A stretch of DNA of 64,000 bases from Plutella xylostella (Eukaryota > Arthropoda > Insecta > Lepidoptera > Plutellidae). This document shows, piece after piece, positions 11,101 through 23,500 of this stretch. The notes below the pieces were generated by a model. That model had not been told where the DNA came from. It saw only the letters and a list, made by a program, of their open reading frames with translations, and ran no database searches. A program made the translations under genes and the position numbers. Position 1 is the first letter of the stretch, and each line of letters opens with the position of its first letter. The stretch spans positions 10,726,001 to 10,790,000 of the forward strand of contig NC_064009.1 in assembly GCF_932276165.1 (NCBI RefSeq), in the 5' to 3' direction.

Positions 11101-14100
11101 GTATTTTATGAATGCCTCAAATGAATAATATTAATTATTACAGACAGTTATTTGCGTTCGGGTCTTATGTTTAATTTTATTTCATTTTCTACTACATCTT
11201 CCCAGGTGGGCGAAGTCCGCCTCCGCTGCCTCCAAGCGCTGCAACCTCTCTACGAGTGCGAGGAGCTGAAGGGGAAGCTGGAGCTGTTCACCAGCAAGTT
11301 CAAGGACCGCATCGTGTCCATGTCGCTGGACAAGGAGGGCGAGGTCGCCGTGCACGCGTGCCGCCTCGTCATCGCCATACTCAAGTGAGTGCCGCCACTG
11401 TACATGTGGTTCATTCTATGTCGCTGGACAACGAGGGCTAGGTCGCCAAACAAAACAAAACTTTACTTCTCTGGCTAATAAAGCGGGATGTGTAGCAATA
11501 TATTACTAGCTGTTCCCGCGAGCTTCGCTTCGCCTTAAAAAAAATTCCCTTGGGATTCCGCGATAAAAAATAGCCTATGTGTTAATCCAGGGTGTCAGCT
11601 AAGGGTGCTTACATAGAGAAACGGGTTCGCTGTGTCTACCTGTACCGGTAACCTGATTATGCGAAAGCGCTCATGACATTAAAAAATCTGGGAAATGCTC
11701 CGTGAGTGCATTTCCTGAGCGCTTTCGCATAGTCAGGTTATCGGTACAGGTAGATACAGGGAACCCCATTCTCTATGTAAGCACCCTAACTCCATATCAA
11801 ATTTCATTACAATCGGTTCAGCCGTTTTGACGTTTAGAAGTAACAAACATACACACAGACACTCATACTCACAAACTTTCGCCTTATAATATTAGTACGA
11901 TTATTTCCAGTAATAACCCATTTTCCCTCCCCGCAGGATGCACCCAGACGTGCTGACAGACAAAGACTGCGAGAACGTATACGAGCTGGTCTATTCCTCG
12001 ACGCGCGCGGTCGCGCAGGCGGCGGGAGAGTTCCTGAACGTGCGCCTGTTCCGATTGGAACAAAACGCACCGGAACTGAGGTTAGTTGTGTTCTTCTTCT
12101 AAATGTTAAAACACTTAAAAGCAGAAACTTTAACAAAGTAATAATTGGCCGGGCGTAAGTCTTGTCCAGGGTTGGTGGAAGAGTACTGGCTATATGAGAG
12201 CAAATGCTCCATGTCTGAGGGTTACCACAGTCGCAATTATTGTCACTGACTGTAAAGCTTGTTCGCAACTGGATTAAAATATTTACAATCCTCGATATTT
12301 GCCACTAAAATACGGGGTTTACGCGTGTCTATTTTTTTCGGTAAGATCTTTTTTTTTTAAATCCTAAAGGTTATTCTTTCAATGTTGCAGATCGCGTCGC
12401 GGCAAGCAGCGTCTACCCAACACTCCACTCATCAGAGATTTAGTACAGTTCTTCATTGAATCTGAGGTAAGTTGTCATTATAGTCTTACGTAAGCTCTAA
12501 GCAAGTAAGCACCCACTCCATTGAGAAACAAACAAAGGCGCATTGCTCCATTAGCTTTTCCTACTGTTATTATAAAATCCAAAGAATGATCAATATGTTG
12601 GGTAAATTCACCTGGCAACGGTCACATCAGTCATAAATAATAATAATAAACCATTTATTTCAGCCGATAAGAGCCAGCATAATTTGGTAGCTGTAAAATC
12701 CCACCGTGTATAGTTATATTTCTCCTAACTAAACCCTCTCTCTCCTACAGTTGCACGAGCACGGAGCCTACTTAGTCGACTCTCTCATCGAGTCCAACCC
12801 AATGATGAAGGACTGGGAGTGCATGACGGACCTACTGCTAGAGGAGGCCGGCCCGGGTGAGGAGCCGCTCGACAATAGACAGGTCAGTACACAATGATGA
12901 AGGACTGGGAGTGTATGACGGACCTGCTACAGTATACAGTAGATGGGTTAGTAGACAAAAGGCAATAGTAGATAGTTCACAATATACAGCTCAGTAGTCA
13001 GTACCTACATAGCTAGTCGTAACCAGTAGTCATTACACAATATGCCGCTCACATAATAGCATAAGCACATTCGACAATCTAATAAAGTATCATTCTCATG
13101 TATGTTATTATTGTTTCTAATGTATATTATAACTACCCATAGGAGTCATCCCTGATCGAGCTGATGGTGTGCTGCGTGCGGCAGGCGGCGACGGGCGAGC
13201 CCCCTGTAGGCCGCGCGCCGGCTCGCAGGCAGCTGCTGAGCAAGGAGCAGGCCAAGGTACAGTCAGCTGCAGAGACAAGTGTCCCCCGTGTGCAGGCGGC
13301 GACGGGTGAGCCCCCTGTAGGCCGCGCGCCGGCTCGCAGGCAGCTGCTGAGCAAGGAGCAGGCCAAGGTACAGTCAGGTGCAGAGACAAGTGTCCCCCGT
13401 GTGCAGGCGGCGACGGGTGAGCCCCCTGTAGGCCGCGCGCCGGCTCGCAGGCAGCTGCTGAGCAAGGAGCAGGCCAAGGTACAGTCAGGTGCAGAGACAA
13501 GTGTCCCCAGCCAGACCCAGAGTGCAGAAGTCATAGCTGTCCAGCTGGTAGCCAAATAGATTGGTTGTTTCCTTCTCCTTTTATTCACAGCGGTGACAAA
13601 TGCTAGGCCACTTCGTTTATAGCGCCGAAACGCTAAGGAGAAAACGATCTCAGCTTATTTTTGTTAATACCTAATCAACCTTTTCTACCCTCAGATTCTT
13701 TTCAATAAGTTGCTTAGTTTGTGGGGTACATTCCAACCGTCAATTCCACTCTTGTATACCTAAGTACTATAATTAATTATATTCCTCTTGTATTTGTGCT
13801 CTAACCCAACTTACCTTTTTCCCAACAGCAAGTCCTAGACGACAAGATCCGCATGACGACGCACTTCATACTCTGCCTCCCGCAATTATTGGACAAGTTC
13901 GGTGCGGACCCGGACAAGCTCAGCAACCTGGTGTCCGTGCCGCAGTACTTCCATCTGGATACTTACACTACGCAGCGACAGGAAGGAGTGAGTAGCTCAT
14001 ATATCGTCTTATACATGATGTTCGAAAAAAGCTTAAGTATCCATACAGTAAAGCTTATCCATCAGAAAGGAGGGGTCAGCAAAGCGGCAATCGTCCAATA

Positions 14101-17100
14101 AAGCAGCCTGTGCTGTGTTTTTATGCAATTTTATTGTTCGATTTTTAACTTTCACAACGTTCTGCTTCCTTGCTTCGCTCTGGTGGATAGCAGCCGTATC
14201 TCATGTTTAATTGTAGTGTAAGCATGTATCTTTGTTTGTTTAAACATATCTTGATTCAAGCAGTTCTCTTTTATTTACAAACCATCATCATCATCATCAT
14301 CATCAGCCTATGTCAACCCACTGCAGGGTATAGGCCTCCTCCATGTTATGCCAAGTCCCACGGTCCTGTGCTACACTCATCCAGTTTGGTCCAGTCACTC
14401 TCCTAATGTCATCGGACCAACGGGTCGGCGGTCTACCGACTGGTCGCCGTCCCTCCCTTGGCCACCACTCCGACACTGCCTTGGTCCATCTGCCGTCTTC
14501 CCGCCTTGCCATATTCCACACTAACAAATCCAATCCGGTCCACAGAACCTGACCCTGCTGCTCAACAAGCTGCGCGACATCGTGTCGGTGCAGACGGAGG
14601 GCGAGGTGCTGGAGGCCTGCGGGCGCACCCTCGAGCTGCTGTGTGACGAGCAGTCCGCCGTCTACACCAGGTATGTACACTCCTGCCCACAGAACCTGAC
14701 CCTGCTGCTCAAGAAGCTGCGCGACATCGTGTCGATGCAGACGGAGGGCGAGGTGCTGGAGGCCTGCGGGCGCACCCTCGAGCTGCTGTGTGACGAGCAG
14801 TCCGCCGTCTACACCAGGTATGTACACTCCTGCCCACAGAACCTGACCCTGCTGCTCAACAAGCTGCGCGACATCGTGTCGGTGCAGACGGAGGGCGAGG
14901 TGCTGGAGGCCTGCGGGCGCACCCTCGAGCTGCTGTGTGACGAGCAGTCCGCCGTCTACACCAGGTATGTACACTCCTGCCCACAGAACCTGACCCTGCT
15001 GCTCAACAAGCTGCGCGACATCGTGTCGGTGCAGACGGAGGGCGAGGTGCTGGAGGCCTGCGGGCGCACCCTCGAGCTGCTGTGTGACGAGCAGTCCGCC
15101 GTCTACACCAGGTATGTACACTCCTGCCCACAGAACCTGACCCTGCTGCTCAACAAGCTGCGCGACATCGTGTCGATGCAGACGGAGGGCGAGGTGCTGG
15201 AGGCCTGCGGGCGCACCCTCGAGCTGCTGTGTGACGAGCAGTCCGCCGTCTACACCAGGTATGTACACTCCTGCCCACAGAACCTGACCCTGCTGCTCAA
15301 CAAGCTGCGCGACATCGTGTCGATGCAGACGGAGGGCGAGGTGCTGGAGGCCTGCGGGCGCACCCTCGAGCTGCTGTGTGACGAGCAATCCGCCGTCTAC
15401 ACCAGGTAATATCATCATCAGCATCAACACTGGCGTTTTTGGTAGTTGTGAAACCCTATGCTGCTAGGAAGGCAAGCTGTAAAACGATCCATTTGGATAC
15501 ATTTATAGCCATAGTCATTATTTTTGCCTAGCTGTTCCCGAGAGCTACGCTTCGCCTTAGAAAGTTTTCCCGTGGGAACACCGCAATAAAAAGTAGCCTA
15601 TGTGTTAATTCAGGGTCTCAGCTAACTCCATACCAAATTTCGTAAAATCGGTTGAGCCGTTTTGACGTGAAGAAGTAACAAACATACACACATACTCACA
15701 AAGTTTCGCATTTATAATATTAGTAGGATCACAAATGCCACGGTAATAATTCTATCGCCATGCTAACTTCTATCACCACGGTAATGCCACTAATGTCACG
15801 GTAATGATGCTTACAGATGCAACGTGGCGCGCGCGACGCTCACGGACATGTGCGTGAACCGCTACAAGGAGGCCATCGACGAGTATAGAAGTCTCTTGGA
15901 GGGGGTGAGTTATTGGTTTATGAAGTCAGAACACTATTTTATCAAATTTCTAGGCATAACGGTCCTAACTATTAACTATTTTTATTACCTAATTGTTTTT
16001 ATTAGATTTAGATCTGTTGCATTTTTTACAGTTCCTTCTAATTTGTATAGAAAAAAATACTATCTATCTGGCTAAACGGGGTAGTTTCTTGGAGAACTTT
16101 CCGTTTTCTCCTACCGGAAAGACTTGGGGTTGACCCAATTTACTATTTTAATTTAACATACACAATCTAACCGCCTCCTCCCACTTCCAGAACGAAGAAC
16201 CGGACGCAGACGAGACATTTAACGTGCTCAACTCACTTCGCAAGGTGTCCATCATGTACATGTGCCACAACCTCAACGACACCAACATCTGGCAGTCGCT
16301 GATGGACGACCTGCCGCAGTGCCACGCCCCGCAGCACACCATGCCCGTGCAGGTGACTCACGCGCGACTCACGCATCAAGTAGTACAACCTCAACGACAC
16401 CAACATCTGGCAGTCGCTGATGGACGACATATCATTGTCAGTTAATTTGTCAAAACCTGATCGTCTACTGCCGGACGCAGGACCTCATGAAGGGGTTTCC
16501 TCTACCCGGTGCCACTCCACACCTTGAGTTTTAGGTATTATTTTCAGCATTCAAATCTGCTGTTTGACGGATCCCTGATGTCAGTCAGTAACAGTGCCTT
16601 TGTTATGTGACAAATTGTCGACGACGACGATTAATAGCGCGCCGTGCTAGAGAGCTAGGTTACTAATATACCGGATATGGCCTCTCAAAAAGAACTCAAC
16701 AACACTGTCCTCGGCCATCCAACTTAATCAGTGGTTTTGACTGGTTGTATTTATTTTTGTCAGTGTTCTTTATAATATACTTTGGTATAATTGTAAAACT
16801 AATAACAATAACCTTCTTTCCCCCCCACAGGCGCTAGTCTACGTGATCCGCTCCCTGTTCTACTCCCTCCTGTGGGGCCTGCACTCGGCGGAGGCGCGCG
16901 GCGAGGGCGTCCCGGAGCTGCGCCGGCGCCTGCTCCAGTACATGTCGCATTGTACTGAAGCCGTGCGGAGCCCCGCCGCGCCCGAGCTGAGAGAGGAGGT
17001 CTGTTGTATATACCTATATATATATATTTGTAAGACACGCTGACTACAACAGAACGAAAAGGGACAGCTTGCTCAGCCGGACAATCGTTCTTACCAGGTT

Positions 17101-17472
17101 AGTGTCTTTTATTTTCTCGCTCCGTTTAATGGTCCTACGAGCCGGATACAAAACAACAGGTTGCTGAAAAAACGGGTTCCTCTTCAAAGCGTCCAAAAAA
17201 CACCATAAGGTGCTGGTTTTCAGCCTCATCAGAGCGTCAAAAAACACTAGCTCGGCATGCGCTGTAGACAATAAGCCTCACTCACGGTGCAGTTAGTTAG
17301 CAAGCTAAGTGTACGTGATCCGCTCCCTCTTCTACTCCCTCCTGTGGGGCCTGCACTCGGCGGAGGCGCGCGGCGAGGGCGTCCCGGAGCTGCACCGGCG
17401 CCTGCTCCAGTACATGTCGCATTGTACTGAAGCCGTGCGCAGCCCCGCCGCGCCCGAGCTGAGAGAGGAGGT

Positions 17473-17508
<36 letters not shown>

Positions 17509-20500
17509 CCTTGAGTTCCCTTACTTCGTCCGGATTACGATCACGGAACCATAAGCGCTACGCTCACTGCACGTGAGTCGAGGCGGCGGCGGCGTCGCAG
17601 CAGCAACGAGCCTGCTCTATATTTTGTGTAATCTAGCCCAGTTCGAAGCTCACTGAAGAAGTCGAGGCGTAGAAGCGAGAACTTGACATTGTAAATGAGA
17701 CATAAATCCATACGCCTCAAAGTCGATGCGACGCCACCGCTATGGCGCATCCACTCGTGCAGCGGGCGGAGCGCCTTACAATTTCAGCCAACTCCACTCT
17801 ACATTATAGCTGATTTATCGATGTTATAATTCTGAAGCTATCTCGATCTGATAGCAGTAATTTTATTCTTAAGATAGTATTTACGTGATCATCGAAAATC
17901 AAGCCCTAAAGTAGAACGGACTTGGCTGATTTTAATACCAAGCAACTAATTTACTCATCTCTCTACCCTCAGGCATACATAAGCATCTGCGACCTCCTAA
18001 TCCTGTTCGCGGAGCAACTGTGTGCGTCGCACCGCGGGCCGGGAGCCGCCGCGTGGCGCGAGCTGGTACTGACCCCTGATGATGAGCTGGCAGACTTGTT
18101 GGACCAGTTTGTGCAGGAGCGGGTGTTTGTGCACCAGAACTATGGTGAGTTTGGGGGGAAGGGTGGATGGAAAGAATGTGATTGGATCTGTCAAATATTT
18201 AGTTTTGATAGCTGTATCACGAATATTGTTGACACTTGTCGATACGGCCGTCGAAAACTCTGAGTCTGAAACGTTTCATGAACGGTTGATTAACCCATAA
18301 ATTGTTAGCCCACAGAATGTTTCGTTCAACGAACGTTTCGACCAAAATTTGTAGGATGTGTGTTGGATTATGGGTTCAGGTAGTTTTTTTTTAATTTTTA
18401 GAGTTATTCTTTTAAATTTATTTCCATTTATTGAATTACAGACGAACATCTCTGAACTCGAACCTCAAGGAAAATGTCTAAGAGTTTTCCACTTAGAAAT
18501 AGTTACATTTATGAGGATTTAAACAAATCGCGTGTCTGTAATATGAACTATTCTCCTATAACTACCCTTTTTTCTGTAAATTGTACCCACAATACCATTG
18601 ACTCAACAGTTTACCATAAAATTTACTTTTAAATCAATCTCCCAGAGTGGTAGACAACCTTACAGTGGTCCACTTTAGTCCCCCAGAGCGGTAGGCAAGC
18701 CCACAGTAAGCGCTAGTTGTATCGTGTATGGTAACATGATTGTGTGTTGCACACGCGGCGGCGGCGTCTATGCGGTAAGCGACCGGCTTGAACCCGCGAC
18801 GCATTTTACCTTAGTAATGTCTATACGGGTGCCGACTCTCGATGGAATGGATACAAGGTTCGGGAGAGAGGATAAAGATAAAGTAGACTTTGGTTTTTTG
18901 TGTTAACGTTTTTAATTTACTTATACTTACTTAGTTTGTGATAATCGAGTAAATTAATTACTTATTACATAGCCGGAACAGTTTTTAACCCCTGACGAAT
19001 AATAAGAGGGGTTTTAGATTATGGCATTTTGGTCGATTTCACCACGTATTCATCTCAAAGACTGTCAAATTTAAAAGCAATTAACAATCTCCCGAACCTT
19101 ATCTATACCTATGCCTTATTCTGCATGCTTTACGCTAGCTGTAATCTGTAAATATTATATATAAAATATATTAAAATGATAAGAAACTCCATCGAGAGTC
19201 GTTCGGCCGCCGCCGCGCCATAAATATACCAAATACGATACAACTAGACCGCCACCATTACTAAGGGAAAATATGTCGCGCCCGCTTTACTAACAAGCGC
19301 CGGCATACACCTTGAGCGCACTGACGAATATGCCCGTAGTAATCATAATAAAAATGAATGGAATACAACCCTATCATTTTGTCTTGTGGCAGAAATATGC
19401 AATGATTGGTTGGTAGCGATTCTGAAGCCACAAATTTTTATAATGGTAATTAAACGACAGACTTAAATATTGATAAAAATCATTTTTTTTTAAATAATTC
19501 AACTGTTCGGTATTGCTAAATTTAAAATGTATGCCTTCAGAATTGTAAACTTTGTTTAGTCCATATCTCAAGATGCGTGCCGATGATGTAGTGGCGAGAT
19601 TGTTGTCAATTTAAATGGTGTATATTTCTGTAGGTCATATGATAACGTAATACAATGTACAATATTTTTGTTAACAATCTCGCCTACATATTTTTATAAT
19701 TCAATAACAACACTATCATAGTCTCGCATCGTGTTTTGTTTTAAAAACTATTATTTGCGATTACAACCTGCACAGATTGGTCAATAAAACTCTTTTAATA
19801 ACTGATGAAGCTTATTTTACGACTAGCAAAATGTATACTTAGCTTTATGCCAAACAACGCAGTTACATAGAATATCTATGTAAATACTAATCTAGAGCTT
19901 CTATTTTCAGCTCGTTATTCACTGCTGCATGCGATAAAATGTCTATTTGTTTGTGTGGTTTGAAAGACTGAATATGTAATTATTATTTTTTATTCCAAAA
20001 ACAACAAACAGTACACTAGATACAGTCTTTCAAACCCCACCCCCCACCAACCCCTTCTAACCCCTCTTTCCCCGCAGACGGTCAAGACGAGCGTCGCATC
20101 GAGGAGCTGCACAAGCGGCGCAACTTCCTCGCCGCCTACTGCAAGCTTATCGTCTACAATGTGATACCGATACGCAGGGCCGCTGATGTGTTCAAGCACT
20201 ATATCAAGGTTAGTTTACAGTTCTAACGATTACAACCACGAATAGATATATGAAAACTCAAAGGGGTTAATTATAGCTAAGAGGAATGGCATCAGCTTTT
20301 GTTCGTTCCTTGTTTGTAATAAAGCTTGAGTATCTACCTTGTATGAAAACCAAATAGCTAGGTTTCTGGGTGTGAGAATAGCCTTGTTATCCAAATGGCT
20401 AGGTTTCATTGGCTCGCTCAAAGCCAAGTCACTACCAAATCCACCAATGGCAGTGCGACAGGGGCTAGCTAGTATTCCAAATAGCGAGACATAAGCGTGT

Positions 20501-23500
20501 TGCATCGAGGAGCTGCACAAGCGGCGCAACTTCCTCGCCGCCTACTGCAAGCTCATCGTCTACAATGTCATACCGTTACGCCGGGTCGCTGATGTGTTCA
20601 AGCACTATATTAAGGTTAGCTTTGCGGGCCGAATACAGAAGAAATCCTACGATTTTGTCTGTCGAGTTTCGCTATTTTAAATAAAGCCCCGTTTTTTTAG
20701 AGGCAGACTACAGAAATTTCGTAATTGCGCTTATTGGTGTGATTTGTGTCTTTATTTATGTTGTAACAACAAAGATTCTGTTGTGAAAGCGTAACTAACT
20801 TTTCTACTAGCTGAAAAATTATTAAATTTTAAATTCTTGCACATTACCAATTTATTTATTTCTGTAGTTTATAAGACTATCAAACCCAAACATAAATTCA
20901 ACCACACCTAATGCAACCAAACCCCTCTCTATTCCAGTGCTACAACGACTACGGCGACATAATAAAAGCCACCCTCTCCAAAGCGCGTGAAATGAACAAG
21001 CTTTCGTGCGCTTTATCGTGCGCCCTCGCCATGCAGGCCTGGTACACGGACAAGCAACCCACGCGCCCCGCGCACATACAGGAGCTCAAGGTAATGTGTG
21101 GGACATCTCACACACAGACATCCGATCCCAAGCTAGACAGCTTTTAATATGGATGATAGCTGCTATACATACACAAACACATTAATCACATTATGTGTGG
21201 TGTAATAAAGGCTATTGACACTATTTAACCTTTCCTATGCCGAACAGCCGCGCACACATGTAACTGCCGTCTGCCGGCGCTTTTTGACAGTAGAGAGCGC
21301 CCGCGCGGGAATCACATTTATATGAATAATTGGGTATTATTGTTTGGTACTCAATAATGTATCGATTGTAATTTATTGTCAGATAGCTAATGAACGTGTT
21401 ACAATGAATTTTATTGGTTATAATTGTTTTATTTGATTTATATAGGTCATTGATTACAGATTTTTACTTGAAACTGCACCCATCACAGAAAAATACCTCT
21501 ATTTCAATATAATTTTAGTTTCAAGCCAGGTTGTTTTATATTTATTACTTGAAGAGATTATATATCTATCAACTGATATCAATAAAACATAAACTCTAGA
21601 GTAAATAGATTCATAATTTACATTTTGAAAACTGATTATAATTTGCTTTATTTCGAAAGACTCCATTTTCTGTACATGTGCATGTGTGCGTGACAAGAGC
21701 TTGCTCCAGTGCGCCGTGAGACAGATCTGTCCCAAATCAAGGGTGTTCACTTTTGATGAAATAAAACATGAATTATAATATTTTTATAATGTTTCGTATT
21801 TTAGCATACTAAATTATAAAAACTTAAACGTAATTTACTTACTGAATCATATTTAGTTATTTGTTAACATACTTTCCACAAATATGATACTATAAATATA
21901 TACATATATAAATACATACATTTCTTTATATAAATAGGACAGGTGATCACCCTCTCAGACTCATTTGAGTGAATGAATATCAAACTGCCATATGTCCACC
22001 TACCCGAAAAAATGACTTTTTGATTTGGTCGTGTTCTCCGTTAAAATGTCAGTTTGCCTATGCCCTTCAAGTTCCAATAAGAGCAAGGCATCCATGAGAA
22101 AAAAGCCGTTAAAAAAGTAAGTTTTTTTCAAATCCTTTTAAGTCTAACCGTTTCGCATTACAAATTTTCACAAGTCCATTCCGGCCAATCACAGAGCGTA
22201 ATTTTTTCAACATGGCGTCAGTCTTGGTGAGAATTTCGAGGCTGTGGTGTGTGCTCCCAGTGTTTTATAACGAATATGAATGAAAATGTTGAGGAAATTG
22301 TGATTGTGGACCCTGATAAAGCTCGGAAAAGAAACAGATTGAAGAGTGTAGCAAAAAAACGACAGAAAACTATGGCTAAGTAAGTTTAAAACCCCTTTTT
22401 TTCCAACCCACGTGTCAATCACAAAGCATTTTCGTAGTAAAAACAGGGCCGTATCGGGTAGAATATAATACGGTAGGTAGGTACTTTTCTACCGATAAAT
22501 TTTGGTTGATTAACTTCGTTGTATTTAATAGAATATAGACTATATTAGTCTTACTGAGTCCGGTCCATGATATTAGTATTTTTCAAACAACTATAAGTCC
22601 TTATGACTCATATCAAAACAGCATAAGTCTTGTATGGGCATATCAAACTGCTATAAGTCCAAACTGTTTATTAACTTTTACGCCTTTCTATGAGTGTTAT
22701 AATGGATTTGTTTATTAAAATACATTCTTAAGGTCACAAGTCAACTGATTAAATCACGGGGCAAGTTCTATGACCATTAAATAATAGAGAAAACAAAAAC
22801 TTCCATTTCCCAAATTTTGCGTGGACGTGACATATGGCAGTTTGATATTCATCCACTCATTTACACACCGATATCATTCTAAAGAGCCTAAACTTCACGT
22901 TCACTAGAGCGAAGATCCTAAAAAATAAAACACGCTGTATAACAACCCAACGCACTTCGTGTACATACACGAGCGGCGGCCATTTTGTTTGCGTATGTGT
23001 GTGTGTGAATTTTGGATGCACCTTGATAAAATATAGATATTCTCTAATATTTTGGCTATTTATTGAATAAACCGATATAAATATGTATTATCAATAAAAT
23101 TATCTTTATAAATGAAATAAATTATTTATTGATGTTTTTACATAAAAGACTACAAAACAGTTTTGAAAGTTACGCACCCTTCAGGCAATAATCCGGTACA
23201 ATTTTAGATCGATAAAAACTACATTTTTTGTAATTTTTTATATCATTGATTTATCACTATACCTTCAATATTGAATAAATAACAAGAAAACATAGTATTT
23301 ACTTACATTTTCACGTTTTTTCCATACGAAATCACTATTTTATTACCGACAGTCGCGAGTACAAGGACTGTTCAAGGTACCAAAATTTGAATTTCGCGCT
23401 ACTAGTAAACAAGTGAAGTTTTTGACTCAATGAATGTTGTCGATGGTTGTTTCATTCATATAGAATAAATTACAGGTGATTTCATACTCTATTTCGTGGT

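Noticed and set aside
13117..13588. Two long minus-strand frames over exon 10
   Set aside because: Antisense of a GC-rich 111-bp tandem repeat; no family marks and the plus strand is the SA exon.
13181..15405. Regular repeats that might suggest a CRISPR-like array
   Set aside because: There are no unique spacers; the units are SA exon copies in a eukaryotic gene.
14303..15430. 375-residue minus-strand open frame
   Set aside because: It is the antisense of the exon 12 tandem array joined to a LINE fragment; a period of 49 codons keeps all frames without stops open.
22207..22422. 71-residue minus-strand frame in the nested element
   Set aside because: Antisense of the basic 35-codon frame with its CCAAT-type block; no marks of its own.
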